From contig CAJCHO010000128.1 in assembly GCA_903970145.1 (NCBI GenBank), positions 1-33,089 of the forward strand: a DNA stretch of 33,089 nucleotides, written 5' to 3'. This DNA is from Mycobacteriaceae bacterium. Lineage in GTDB: Bacteria > Pseudomonadota > Gammaproteobacteria > Burkholderiales > Burkholderiaceae_D. A model generated the notes under the pieces. The model was not told the origin of the DNA. It made no database searches and saw only the letters and a program-made list of their open reading frames with translations. A program made the translations under genes and the position numbers. Shown here one piece after another: positions 15,511 to 24,448 of the stretch. The stretch's first letter is position 1. The number at the start of each line of letters is the position of its first letter.

Positions 15511-17889
15511 CTATCCCCGGCTCGCGGACCCGGAGACCAGTGCCGCCTGGGCCTTCTCGCGTGCGAAATTGGCTTCCATCTGGGCCTTGGCCGATTGGTA
15601 CTGGCGCGGCCAGGGCTGCCCGGTGTAGCCGATGCGCGCCGCCTCGGTGAGCGTCCAGGCGGGGTTGGCGAGATGCGGACGGGCGATCGCGCAGAGATCA
15701 GCACGCCCTGCGGCAATGATGCTGTTGACGTGATCGGCTTCGCTGATGGCACCGACAGCGATCGTAGCAATCCCGGCTTCCTGGCGGATTCGGTCGGCAA
15801 AGGGCGTCTGGAACATGCGCCCGTAGGTGATGCGCTCACGCTTACTGACCTGACCGGACGAGCAGTCGATCAGGTCGGCACCGGCGGCCTTGAAGGCGCG
15901 CGCGATCTCGACGGCGTCCGCAGGCGTGATGCCGCCCTCAACCCAGTCGTGCGCCGAGATGCGTACCGACATGGGGAGATGATCCGGCCAGGTGGCGCGC
16001 ACTGCGGCAAAGACTTCGAGCGGATAGCGCAAGCGATTGGCGAGCGTGCCGCCGTATTCATCCTTACGCTGGTTGGTGAGGGGCGATATGAAGCTTGAGA
16101 GTAGATAGCCGTGGGCGCAATGCAATTCGAGCCAGTCGAAACCGGCTGCGCCTGCGCGTAGAGTGGCAGCAAGGAACTCGGCCTTGACCGCATCCATGTC
16201 GGCGTGCGTCATGGCACGTGATATCGCACTCTCGCCGACAAGGTACTGCTGCGGCGACGCACTGATGAGGGGCCAGTTGGCCTCGCTGTCGCTCGCCGCA
16301 AGCGGCCTGTCGATGCCATCCCAGGCGCGGCGCGTCGAGCCCTTGGCACCCGAGTGACCGAGTTGGATGGCAATCCGCGCATCGCTGTTAGCGTGCACCC
16401 AATCGACGATGCGCTTCCAGGCATGCATCTGCGCGTCGTTCCACAGACCCGGGCATCCTGGCGTAATGCGCGCCGTCGGACTCACGCAGGTCATCTCCGC
16501 AGACACCATGCCGGCACCGCCCATCGCGCGCGCACCGAGATGCACGAGGTGGTAGTCGCCAACCAAGCCATCCACCGCCGAGTACTGCGCCATGGGGGAG
16601 ACGACCACGCGGTTTTTCAGGGTTACGGAGCGCAGGGTGAAGGGAGTAAACATTGGCGGCACGGCTGGCACCGGCGCGGCCGGAACCGACGCGGCCCTGC
16701 CACCGGCCAGCTCGTGATTGGCAAACCAGCGCTCGTAGCCTTCCAGCCAGCGCGCATCGCGCAGGCGCAGGTTCTCGTGGCTGATGCGCTGACTGCGGGT
16801 GAGCATCGAATACATCAACTGCTCGGGCTCGAACTGTTCGCAATAGCGCACCCCGCACACCTCGAACCACTCCATTGCATTCCAGGCTGCGTTCTGCAGA
16901 CGCAGGGTCTCGATGCGCCGCTCTTCCTGCCAGGTGTTGAGGATCACCGCGAGGTCAAGCGGGGCCCCCCTGGCGCGACGAAAGTGCCGGGCCAGCTCAA
17001 TCGCGTCTTCGATGGCGAGCTTGGTCCCCGAACCGATCGCGAAATGCGCCGTGTGGACCGCATCGCCCATCAAGGCCAGGTGGCTGCCGTGCTCGTTGCA
17101 GAGCCACCACTTTTCGCACACCACGCGTTGAAAATTCAACCAGGCCGAGCCCTGGAGATGCCGCGCATTGGTCATCAGGGCGGCGCCCTTGAGATTGTCG
17201 GCAAAGAGTTTCTCGCAAAAGGCGACCGATTCCGCCTGGGTCGCGCGATCCAGGCCGTGGGCGCGCCACACCGCTTCGGGACATTCGACGATGAAGGTCG
17301 AAGTCTCATCATCGAACTGGTAGATATGGGCGACAAACCAGCCGTGCTCGGTGCGCACGAAGTCAAAGGTAAAGGCTTCATAGCGTTTTCTGGTGCCAAG
17401 CCAGATGAAGCGATTCGGACGCGTGACGATATCGGGCTTGAATACTTCGGCGTACTTCCCGCGCAGGCGCGAGTTGATGCCGTCGGATGCGATGATGAGA
17501 TCGGCGTCGGCAAATTCACTGTCGGAGACGACATCCCGATCGAAGATGAGCTCAACGCCAAGCTCTTCGCAACGCTCCTGCAGAATGTTCAAGAGGCGCT
17601 TGCGGCCGATGCCAACGAAGCCGTGACCGCCGGAGCGGATCCCCCGACCCTTGAAACGCAGGTCGATGTCGTCCCAGTGATTGAAGGACTCTTCGATCGC
17701 CTCGGCGGTCTCGCGATCCTCGGCGCGCATATTGTCCATCGTGGCGTCTGAGAAAACCACGCCCCAGCCAAAGGTGTCGTAGGGGTGATTGCGCTCGACG
17801 ACGCTGACTGCGCTCATCGGGTCGAGCTTTTTCATGAGCAGTCCGAAGTACAGTCCCGCCGGGCCGCCACCGATGCAGACAATCTTCAT
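15511..17889 (-). CDS. Fused FAD monooxygenase/OYE reductase (2-aminobenzoyl-CoA monooxygenase/reductase; salicylyl-CoA 5-hydroxylase type)
   Basis: 792 residues from ATG 17889; an in-frame ATG 48 bp upstream is less likely because [16 protein letters not shown] is the natural FAD-binding N-terminus. Residues 1 to about 400 are a group A-like flavin hydroxylase (GGGPAG at 7-12, [22 protein letters not shown]). Residues about 415-780 are an old-yellow-enzyme reductase ([21 protein letters not shown], then [20 protein letters not shown] and [11 protein letters not shown]). This fusion is known from Azoarcus evansii, where it hydroxylates 2-aminobenzoyl-CoA and then reduces the ring to 2-amino-5-oxocyclohex-1-enecarbonyl-CoA. 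Databases often call homologues salicylyl-CoA 5-hydroxylase/oxidoreductase. It is the first gene of the leftward operon and is complete. The exact aryl-CoA substrate is inferred from context. Confidence 0.93.
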   Translation of the reverse strand: MKIVCIGGGPAGLYFGLLMKKLDPMSAVSVVERNHPYDTFGWGVVFSDATMDNMRAEDRETAEAIEESFNHWDDIDLRFKGRGIRSGGHGFVGIGRKRLLNILQERCEELGVELIFDRDVVSDSEFADADLIIASDGINSRLRGKYAEVFKPDIVTRPNRFIWLGTRKRYEAFTFDFVRTEHGWFVAHIYQFDDETSTFIVECPEAVWRAHGLDRATQAESVAFCEKLFADNLKGAALMTNARHLQGSAWLNFQRVVCEKWWLCNEHGSHLALMGDAVHTAHFAIGSGTKLAIEDAIELARHFRRARGAPLDLAVILNTWQEERRIETLRLQNAAWNAMEWFEVCGVRYCEQFEPEQLMYSMLTRSQRISHENLRLRDARWLEGYERWFANHELAGGRAASVPAAPVPAVPPMFTPFTLRSVTLKNRVVVSPMAQYSAVDGLVGDYHLVHLGARAMGGAGMVSAEMTCVSPTARITPGCPGLWNDAQMHAWKRIVDWVHANSDARIAIQLGHSGAKGSTRRAWDGIDRPLAASDSEANWPLISASPQQYLVGESAISRAMTHADMDAVKAEFLAATLRAGAAGFDWLELHCAHGYLLSSFISPLTNQRKDEYGGTLANRLRYPLEVFAAVRATWPDHLPMSVRISAHDWVEGGITPADAVEIARAFKAAGADLIDCSSGQVSKRERITYGRMFQTPFADRIRQEAGIATIAVGAISEADHVNSIIAAGRADLCAIARPHLANPAWTLTEAARIGYTGQPWPRQYQSAKAQMEANFAREKAQAALVSGSASRG

Positions 17890-17949
17890 GCGCGCACACC
17901 CTGGGTCGGATTGGCTAGGTAGTTCATGCAGGCACACTCCCCTCTGATC

Positions 17950-17986
17950 ACTTTATGTATACAATATTTAGGTGTCAAGTAAATAT
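17950..17986 (-). promoter_or_regulatory. Promoter and MarR-type operator of the aryl-CoA operon
   Basis: Read leftward, a consensus TTGACA box (17973-17978) lies in the centre of a perfect 7-bp inverted repeat: ATATTTA (17964-17970) and TAAATAT (17980-17986), 9-bp spacer. A -10 at 16-17 bp would be ATAAAG/TAAAGT around 17950-17956, which is imperfect. An 8-bp palindrome TGTATACA (17956-17963) adjoins the repeat. A regulator bound here would cover the -35 box. The MarR protein of the operon is the obvious candidate. Confidence 0.6.
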
Positions 17987-18204
17987 CTGTCGGGCGGCAT
18001 CATTTGGCGCCATCCGGGTATCCGGGCGCCGGATTCGCAGCGCTTGTCCTCTCGACAAGAATTTGATTTGTCGTAAAGCTTCGCCCATGCTTAGCGGCAG
18101 CGCAGCCTCCCGATGAGGGGCGCTCCTTGCTCGGGCGCCATCCTCGGATTTTTGTGCCCCACTTACCTGGTGGCAGGATTTCCCAACCAGTCGGAGTCTT
18201 GTGC

Positions 18205-19155
18205 ATGGGCTCGTTTGGCCGTCGATTCGATCAGTCTGTCTGCCTTGTCGGGCCTCGGTCGGCGATCCTTCGGGTGCTGGGACTCGCCGTGGCGATGGTC
18301 ATGGTGGGGCCGCCAGAGGCTACTGCCGCTGGCGATCCGCAGCCGCAACTGATCATTTATCCGGCGGCGCAAAGCCCTGATGATGATCGCGGCGAATACC
18401 CGCTTGAACTCCTGAAACTCGCGCTTGAGAGGGCACACCTTGCAGCGCGCCTTGAGCCGGCGCGCTTTCGCATGTCCCAGGGCCGCGCCATGGCCGAGCT
18501 CGAAACCGGGGAGAGCGAACTCTCAGTGCTCTGGGGTATGACGTCCAGCGAGCGCGAGCAGTTGCTCCTGCCGATCCGCATCCCGATCGACAAGGGGCTT
18601 GGTGGCTGGCGCGTCGCGCTGGTGCGCGCCGACCGCTACGACATCTTTGCGGACGTTCACGATGTGGCCGGCCTGTCGCGTTTTGTTGCGGGGCAGGGGA
18701 GTGACTGGCTGGACGTCTTGGTGTTGCGTGCCGCTAAAATTCCGGTCGAGACAGCGCCGAACTATGACAGCCTGTTCCTGATGCTAGCGGCGCGACGCTT
18801 TGATTATTTCCCGCGCAGCCTGATTGAAATCTCATCCGAAGTAGAAAAGCACCGTGCGGACGGCCTGATCATCGAGCCGAGCCTCGTGCTGCGCCATCCG
18901 GCGGCAATGTATTTTTTTGTCAACAAGTCAAACGTGGCCCTGGCCAAGGCGATCAAGCGGGGGCTTGAGGTGGCGATCAAGGATGGCTCCTTCGATCGAC
19001 TCTTCTATCATCACTTTGCCCGGGCGATCGAGGCCATACATCTCGGGGATCGTCTGATCCTTGATATCGCCAATCCGACGCTTCCCAAGCAGACACCGCT
19101 GGAGCGGCGCACACTATGGTTTCACGCCGACGATCGCGTACCACGAGACCCCTGA
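18205..19155 (+). CDS. Periplasmic binding protein-like (SBP family 3), tandem copy 1
   Basis: 316 residues from ATG 18205; longer in-frame starts exist upstream but the export signal (AILRVLGLAVAMVMVGPPEATAAG) fits this one. The mature region is a type-2 periplasmic binding fold with a first strand (PQLIIYPAAQSPDDDRGEYPLELLKLAL), a substrate-mimic stretch (LPIRIPIDKGLGGWRVALV) and a second lobe (FDYFPRSLIEISSEVE). It is a paralogue of the next gene; they share IPIDKGL.GWR, DYFPRS.IE and DGSFD.LFY. No permease or ATPase is present, so transport is not supported locally; ligand sensing is an alternative. About 200 bp with no gene precede it. Confidence 0.82.
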   Translation: MGSFGRRFDQSVCLVGPRSAILRVLGLAVAMVMVGPPEATAAGDPQPQLIIYPAAQSPDDDRGEYPLELLKLALERAHLAARLEPARFRMSQGRAMAELETGESELSVLWGMTSSEREQLLLPIRIPIDKGLGGWRVALVRADRYDIFADVHDVAGLSRFVAGQGSDWLDVLVLRAAKIPVETAPNYDSLFLMLAARRFDYFPRSLIEISSEVEKHRADGLIIEPSLVLRHPAAMYFFVNKSNVALAKAIKRGLEVAIKDGSFDRLFYHHFARAIEAIHLGDRLILDIANPTLPKQTPLERRTLWFHADDRVPRDP

Positions 19156-19209
19156 GCTGCGCGCCGGATCGGCCATCCCTTGCCGCTATCCGGCCATCGG
19201 AGACGGAGC

Positions 19210-20133
19210 ATGGCGCATTGCTACGGTAGGACCCGAGCGCGGCCTGGCCTGGTGAAGCTTGTCGCCCTGATCCTCGCCTTCGCGCCGCCGGCGGTGAGCG
19301 CCGAGGATGTCGATCTCGTAGTTCCCCGCCATGAGAGCGCGAGCGACACCCGTTCGGTCTATGAGACCGAACTCCTAAAGCTCGCGCTCGGAAAAATGGG
19401 GGTGGTGCCGCACGTCCGGCCCTACGGGCGGGTTCTGGCGCAGGATGGAGTAGTCGGGGCGCTCTCGCAGACGGATGATGGCATCACCGTCGCCTGGTTC
19501 GAAACCAATGCCGAACGCGAGAAGGCGCTCTTGCCGGTACGTATCCCGATCGACAAGGGACTGATCGGCTGGCGCATCCCGATCGAGCGCGCCGACCACT
19601 TTGACCAGTTCCGCCATGCCCGCGTGCTGGCAGACCTCGTGCCCTTTGTCGCCGTGCAGGGGACGGGCTGGCCGGACGTTGCCGTGCTCGAAAAAAATGG
19701 CCTGCGGGTGGCGAGCTCGGGCGGATACGAGGCTGCCTTCCAGAGTCTGGCCAGTGGCAAGGTCGATTACTTTCCGCGCAGCATCATCGAATACCGGGAG
19801 GAGTTGGCCGCGCACCGCGACGAGGGACTCGTCGAAGACTCTTACATCGCCCTGCGCTATCCGGGAGCGTCCTACTTTTTCGTCGGGCGCCAGAACGAGG
19901 CACTGGCCAGGCTGATCGAGGCGGGGCTGGAACGCGCGCTGCGCGACGGCTCCTTCGACAAGCTCTTTTATCGCTATTTCGCCGAGATCATCGAAGTCTC
20001 GGGCCTGCAGTCGCGCCACATCATCGAACTCGCCAATCCCGATTTCAGCGCTAAAGACTTGCTTACCCGTCGTGTGCTCTGGTTCCGGCCCAGTACTCTG
20101 GCTGCGTCGGGCGCTGCGCCTGCCGGCAAATAG
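19210..20133 (+). CDS. Periplasmic binding protein-like (SBP family 3), tandem copy 2
   Basis: 307 residues from ATG 19210, chosen over TTG 19180 because of the GACGGAG sequence just upstream and a proper export signal (RARPGLVKLVALILAFAPPAVSA). The mature fold matches copy 1: LVVPRHESASDTRSVYETELLKLAL, LPVRIPIDKGLIGWRIPIE, DYFPRSIIEYREELAAH and LRDGSFDKLFYRYFAEIIE. It follows copy 1 by 54 bp and is probably co-transcribed with it, ending before a hairpin terminator. The pair looks like a recent-to-old tandem duplication that has diverged at the presumed ligand-contact regions. Function as orphan binding proteins is unknown. Confidence 0.85.
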   Translation: MAHCYGRTRARPGLVKLVALILAFAPPAVSAEDVDLVVPRHESASDTRSVYETELLKLALGKMGVVPHVRPYGRVLAQDGVVGALSQTDDGITVAWFETNAEREKALLPVRIPIDKGLIGWRIPIERADHFDQFRHARVLADLVPFVAVQGTGWPDVAVLEKNGLRVASSGGYEAAFQSLASGKVDYFPRSIIEYREELAAHRDEGLVEDSYIALRYPGASYFFVGRQNEALARLIEAGLERALRDGSFDKLFYRYFAEIIEVSGLQSRHIIELANPDFSAKDLLTRRVLWFRPSTLAASGAAPAGK

Positions 20134-20224
20134 GCCGCCGAGCCGACTCGCCTGCGCCCGTTGGTCTGACCACCCCGTCACTGGCCGGATCCCTAGTCTT
20201 AAGACAGTCTTGGAAACCACTTGT

Positions 20225-20259
20225 CCGGGCCCTGCGTACAAGCAACTTGGCCCGGTTTT
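20225..20259 (+). terminator. Rho-independent-type terminator after the tandem binding proteins
   Basis: A 7-bp perfect stem (CCGGGCC at 20225-20231 with GGCCCGG at 20249-20255), a 17-nt loop, and TTTTA immediately after. It lies about 90 bp past the stop of copy 2. The remaining roughly 240 bp up to the BLUF gene hold no gene I can support and presumably its promoter. Confidence 0.5.
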
Positions 20260-20497
20260 AGGATTTGTTGTCATGCTGCCGAGCAATAATGGTAAGCGAG
20301 GCTGACAGCGGCTTGTCAGGGGAAAATGCGTCGACCGGCGAGCCGGATATGGCTCGCGCCAGATTGATCCGCACGGGCTATTTACCTCACCGGCGCGCTG
20401 TGGGCTAGCGCACGGTGTGCTTGTCCAAATCGCACGAGCATTCGCAATGCCCCGGGACGGGGCAGTAAACTTAGGGCAAATTGTCCTAGTGGTCACC

Positions 20498-21706
20498 ATG
20501 AACGAAGAACAACTTACTTCATCCCTCGAAAAAACCGACACCGGCATCGATCCCGAGGCCGAGCCCCATCTGACCTGTCTGGTCTATGTGAGCCGCTCGT
20601 CGACGGGCGGCGAGAACCTGTTCGATGTCGAGGGCATCGCCCAGCACTCGCGCATCGCAGCGGCGCGATCCAGGGTCACCGGTCTGATGGTGGCCCACAA
20701 CGGCTACTACTTTCAGGCGATCGAAGGCTCGCACAATGACGTACTGCGCCTGTTCGACCGCATCCAGGGGGATCCGCGACACATCAATGTCGAGCTGCTG
20801 CTGGTTGAGAGTATCCGCGCCAGGGCATTCGCCGACTGGTCCATGGTGTCGGCGCGCCGTACCGACTCGGTCGCCGACACCCAGCAACGCTTTGGAAAGG
20901 TCGTCGCGCGCCTCGCACAGATCCAGAATGTGCGCGGGCTCGACATCTTTCGGGCGCTCTTTGTACCCAATGTGCAGGGGCCACCGCTATCGGTGCCGGA
21001 CCGGCGTGTCTGGCGCCTGGCATTTTTGAGCCCCTCGGGTTTGTGGAGCGCAAACCTCATCAATTTCTTCTCGGAACAGTTGCAGCAGCGCGTCGGGCGC
21101 ATCTGGCTATCAGAGACCAGCAGCGCGGAGGAGGGTGCGCTGGTTGAGTATGTCGATTTCGACGATGAGGACATCGGTCACGTGCGCGCGGTGTCTTTTT
21201 ACAACGACGCGGTCTCGAATCCGGCGTTAGTCGGAATCCTTGAGAACGTCGCAATCGTTGTCATTCTCCTCACATCCAACGAAGTGGCCGATGGGGAGAA
21301 GTATCTCGATCGCATACTGAAACACCAGCTGGTGCTGCGCTATCACCCTACCGTTGTGCTGGTCTCGTCGTCCCGCACCCGTCTTGACGAAATAATGGCC
21401 AATCCGATGATCGGCAAGTCCGGCGTGATTGTGCGTGCGGCGCATTTGCGGGTCAGCGATTCTCCCGGCATCTGGAACGAAGTATTCAAGGTCGGCGAAG
21501 AGCTCGGTCAGGTAGGTGGCGTGGAGCTGTCCGCCCTGAACGCCCTGACCCAGGGTGTCGATGCGATCGAGGAGAGCCTGAAGTCAAGCGATCTGACCGC
21601 AACCTCGGTGACGGGGCTGCAGGGCAAGAGCGCGCGCGACCGGGTGTTCGAGCCTGGTCGCCTCGACCCACCGCCACCGCCCGAGCCGCCCAAACCGAAG
21701 TCGTAG
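20498..21706 (+). CDS. BLUF-domain protein with degenerate GTPase-like C-terminal region
   Basis: 402 residues from ATG 20498; an in-frame GTG at 20417 would add 27 residues without clear need. Residues 25-118 are a BLUF (blue light using FAD) domain: LVYVSRS with the photoactive Tyr30, VTGLMVAHNGYYFQAIEG with Gln73, DPRHINVELLLVE, and FADWSM (Trp114). The flavin-binding Asn normally six residues before the TG of ITGLL is Ala55. Residues about 170-330 show alternating strands and helices and recall a small-GTPase fold in which the P-loop (SPSGLWSANLINFF) and base-recognition motif have decayed. A Pro-rich tail (DPPPPPEPPKPKS) ends the protein. No signal peptide. The BLUF call is firm, the photochemistry doubtful and the C-terminal assignment tentative. 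Confidence 0.85.
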   Translation: MNEEQLTSSLEKTDTGIDPEAEPHLTCLVYVSRSSTGGENLFDVEGIAQHSRIAAARSRVTGLMVAHNGYYFQAIEGSHNDVLRLFDRIQGDPRHINVELLLVESIRARAFADWSMVSARRTDSVADTQQRFGKVVARLAQIQNVRGLDIFRALFVPNVQGPPLSVPDRRVWRLAFLSPSGLWSANLINFFSEQLQQRVGRIWLSETSSAEEGALVEYVDFDDEDIGHVRAVSFYNDAVSNPALVGILENVAIVVILLTSNEVADGEKYLDRILKHQLVLRYHPTVVLVSSSRTRLDEIMANPMIGKSGVIVRAAHLRVSDSPGIWNEVFKVGEELGQVGGVELSALNALTQGVDAIEESLKSSDLTATSVTGLQGKSARDRVFEPGRLDPPPPPEPPKPKS

Positions 21707-21736
21707 GTGGCGTCACCATTCAAACGGCAGGTGCGG

Positions 21737-23548
21737 CTATGCGATGCGCTTAAATCCGTCGGCGCTCCAGCGTTCGCTATCGACGCCGTGGTGCACGAAA
21801 AAGAGCCCGTCCGGATCCACGCGTCGCTTGATCTCGACTAATCGCGCATAGTGGTCGCCCCAGAAGGCGTCCTGCCAGGACTTCTCGAAGTAATCGCTCT
21901 CGGCAAAGTAGGACCCGGGACGTCTCACCACCGCCCGCAAGGCGCTCATCGAGCGCTGCACCGCTTGCGCGCGTTGGCGGGCTTCGCCAAGGTCCGGTTC
22001 ATGACCGGCGAGCCCGGGGTAGGCCGTCGGCGCGTCGGCGGCAATGATGGCAAGGGCGAAGGCATCGATCATTGCCGGATTCACTGAGGTGGCGCGCGCT
22101 TCGGCGAGCCTTTGTGCGGGCGCCCCGGCAAGGCCCTTGTTAAAGTGCAGACTGAGACCCCACTCGCGCGTGGCCGCATAGAGCGCATCGGCCAGCGGCC
22201 GACGCGAGGACTCGTTCAACAGGGATTGTGACAGCCACAGCGAGCTGTAGGCATAGAGGATCTGGCCGGCCTGGCGGCCGTCACCGGCCCAGTACATGCT
22301 TGAGGCGAGCGCCCCCGGGCGCTCATCGACACCGATCAGGCCCGGTACTTTCTTCAGGACGGCCGGATTCCACATATAGTGTGCCGGAATCGCGACCGCG
22401 CTCAGCGGCGCCGTGAACACGAAGTCCTGCGGCGCGGCCTCAACGAGAGCGCGAATCGGATCCCAGGTCTTTAAAGCGGTGTCGCGATCGAGCCCGCTGA
22501 ACACCATGTGGATCTCGACACGATTGTTGCTGTAAAAGCTGATCTGCTCACCCCATTCGGGTGAAACCAGGTGTGCCCCGGCAAACTCGAGCAGTGCTTC
22601 AATCAGACGTCGGTAGGCGGCATCGCTGTGCGCCTGAATCTTCGCGTTCACGCCGCCAAAGAACTCGGGCAGCTCGTGGGTTTTCAGCGTGACCCGCGTC
22701 ACGACTCCGAGCGTGCCTGCGCCGCCGCCTTTCAAGGCCCAGAAGAGCTCGGGGTTGGTACAGGCGTTGGCGATCCGCACCACGCCATCGGCAGTGACAA
22801 TTTCGGCTTCGAGCAGACTCGCGGCAGCGCAGCCGTAGCGCTTCGAAAAGCTGCCAAATCCGCCACCCTGGATGAAGCCCGCGACACCGACAGTGGTGCA
22901 ACCGCCGCCCTGCACGTAACGTCCGTGCGCGACCGTGACGGCGTCGTAGACCTGAGACCAGACCGCGCCCGCCTCGACGCTCACGGCCGCTTCTGGAGCG
23001 GCCCCGCAGCCTTGCGCGACAAAGGCGTCGTGTACCGTTACCGCACTCATCTTGCGCGTCCAGACGAGGAGCGAGTCGGCACAGTTGGAACCACCCTGAT
23101 AGCCATGGCCGCCACCCTTTATCACCAGGCGCAGGTTATATTCGCGCGCAAAATTGACCGCTGCCACGACGTCCGCCGTATCGCGCGCCGCAACTGCATA
23201 TACACTTGGCGCAAAAGTCCAGGCATCGACCCAGCCGAGATTCTGGGTGAGCCCCGGATCGTCGCTGATCGCATAGGGATTGGCGAGCTCGGTAAAGAGA
23301 GCCGCGCAGGCCTTCTCGTCACCGGACTTGACGCAGGAGACGAGCGGCGATTGCACAGTGATCAGTCGACCGCCGAGGGTATGATTGAGATTGTCCCAAT
23401 CCAGAGCGCTTGGCCAGCCCGGATCGCCCGGGCGCACGCGCGCCACGCTTGCGGACGAACCCGAACCGCTCGTTGCGCAACCCAGGGTCCCAAGCGCCGG
23501 TAACAAGGGCAGTCCGGCTGCCGCTTTTATGAGCGTGCGTCGCTGCAT
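21737..23548 (-). CDS. Exported FAD-linked oxidase of the berberine-bridge/VAO family
   Basis: 603 residues. The N-terminus MQRRTLIKAAAGLPLLPALGTLGC combines a twin-arginine-like RR with a lipobox cysteine, so export in folded form and lipid anchoring are likely. A PCMH-type FAD domain follows: VIKGGGHGYQGGS, whose His is the usual 8-alpha-histidyl site, and GGGCTTVGVAGFIQGGGFG, whose Cys fits the second (6-S-cysteinyl) link, so bicovalent FAD is expected. WALKGGGAGTLGVVTRVTL closes the FAD domain. The C-terminus has the berberine-bridge-like segment YFEKSWQDAFWGDHYARLVEIKRRVDPDGLF. Bicovalent members often oxidise sugars or bulky substrates in the open active site. It is convergent with the BLUF gene and follows an unknown exported protein on the same strand. 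The substrate is unknown. Confidence 0.9.
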   Translation of the reverse strand: MQRRTLIKAAAGLPLLPALGTLGCATSGSGSSASVARVRPGDPGWPSALDWDNLNHTLGGRLITVQSPLVSCVKSGDEKACAALFTELANPYAISDDPGLTQNLGWVDAWTFAPSVYAVAARDTADVVAAVNFAREYNLRLVIKGGGHGYQGGSNCADSLLVWTRKMSAVTVHDAFVAQGCGAAPEAAVSVEAGAVWSQVYDAVTVAHGRYVQGGGCTTVGVAGFIQGGGFGSFSKRYGCAAASLLEAEIVTADGVVRIANACTNPELFWALKGGGAGTLGVVTRVTLKTHELPEFFGGVNAKIQAHSDAAYRRLIEALLEFAGAHLVSPEWGEQISFYSNNRVEIHMVFSGLDRDTALKTWDPIRALVEAAPQDFVFTAPLSAVAIPAHYMWNPAVLKKVPGLIGVDERPGALASSMYWAGDGRQAGQILYAYSSLWLSQSLLNESSRRPLADALYAATREWGLSLHFNKGLAGAPAQRLAEARATSVNPAMIDAFALAIIAADAPTAYPGLAGHEPDLGEARQRAQAVQRSMSALRAVVRRPGSYFAESDYFEKSWQDAFWGDHYARLVEIKRRVDPDGLFFVHHGVDSERWSADGFKRIA

Positions 23549-23585
23549 CGAATACTCCCAAGGCGAGATCTACGAACGGGTGAGT

Positions 23586-23607
23586 CCGGCTGTTGCTTCT
23601 CAGCCGG
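23586..23607 (-). terminator. Hairpin between the leftward exported genes
   Basis: Perfect 7-bp stem CCGGCTG (23586-23592) with CAGCCGG (23601-23607), 8-nt loop, located between the stop of the 274-residue gene and the start of the FAD oxidase. No U-tract. It may be a terminator or a processing site. GATCTAC and CGGGTGA each occur on both sides of it. Confidence 0.35.
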
Positions 23608-23623
23608 TATGCGGGTGAACGAT

Positions 23624-24448
23624 CTACTTCTGGACGTCGAAACTGAGATAACTTGCCACTGAAGCATTCGAATTCTGGGTCTTGACCGACTTGATGACGA
23701 TACCCAGATCCTCAAGATAGGTCCGATACGAGACAATTTCGGGTCGGCCATCGGGTACGGTCACACATCTCATTCCGAATGCTCGACCGGTCAGTGACGA
23801 GAAGACCTTGCGTGCCTCAAAGGAATCGCTCACTTCGCAGCTGGTGCGAGCGCGGGTCGGCTTGAGCACGGTGCCACCAGAAATCGGCGTCGTCTCCTCA
23901 GTGATCACCAGGGAGGAGCCGGTTTCGAGGGCCGTCAATGGCGTGATCTCAAGGTGCATGGCTACGCGTACGAGCCGGTCACCGGAAGACGCCAGCGCTC
24001 GCATTTTCAGGGTGACGAGGCCCCCCATGCCTGTCAGGCTCGAGCTCCCTACGCGGGGCAGTCCCGGTATCGTCAGGTAGTCGTTCTCACGAACCAGGTT
24101 CGACTCGGCCGTCAGCTCTACTTCAAACTTCAGATCGGACGTCCCTGCTTGAGTCTTGAGCGGCTGAACGTAGCTAAACGCAAGGTGCTTAAAGCGCGGG
24201 ACACCAAAGCTCATGGCGCCTTGGGCATCAGTGAGAGCTCGCTCTACATCCGTTGGAATTTTCGCGTTCTCAAAATTCTCGTAGAGGAGAAGTTGCGCTA
24301 GTTCCGGAGAATCGGGAACATTCGCCGAGGACGGAATGGCTTGAATTGTGGACGGCGGCGGGTGTCTGACCAAGCCATCGTCCGGGGTCTGGGCGAATGC
24401 TTTCATCGCGCTGACGGCACAAAGCATCATCAGAATCAGCCGCTGCAT
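23624..24448 (-). CDS. Exported protein of unknown function
   Basis: 274 residues with an AAAGGA Shine-Dalgarno before ATG 24448. A Sec signal peptide is clear (MQRLILMMLCAVSAMKAFA, cut before QTPDDG), so it should be periplasmic or outer-surface. The mature part is rich in beta-type alternating segments (SDLKFEVELTAESNLVREND, GGLVTLKMRALASSGDRLVRVAMHLEITPL) and has two cysteines (RTSCEVSDS and GMRCVTVPDG) that could form a disulphide. I recognise no family. It reads in the same direction as the FAD oxidase but a 75-bp gap with a hairpin separates them. Confidence 0.75.
   Translation of the reverse strand: MQRLILMMLCAVSAMKAFAQTPDDGLVRHPPPSTIQAIPSSANVPDSPELAQLLLYENFENAKIPTDVERALTDAQGAMSFGVPRFKHLAFSYVQPLKTQAGTSDLKFEVELTAESNLVRENDYLTIPGLPRVGSSSLTGMGGLVTLKMRALASSGDRLVRVAMHLEITPLTALETGSSLVITEETTPISGGTVLKPTRARTSCEVSDSFEARKVFSSLTGRAFGMRCVTVPDGRPEIVSYRTYLEDLGIVIKSVKTQNSNASVASYLSFDVQK

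Noticed and set aside
16354..17751. Rightward 465-residue open frame within the monooxygenase/reductase gene
   Set aside because: It is antisense to a protein with clear FAD motifs; the translation has no domain features and reflects the high GC content.
19375..20547. Leftward 390-residue open frame over the second binding protein
   Set aside because: Antisense to a clear binding-protein gene with signal peptide; no motif in the translation.
22571..23503. Rightward 310-residue open frame over the FAD oxidase
   Set aside because: Antisense shadow of a gene with diagnostic flavin-attachment motifs.
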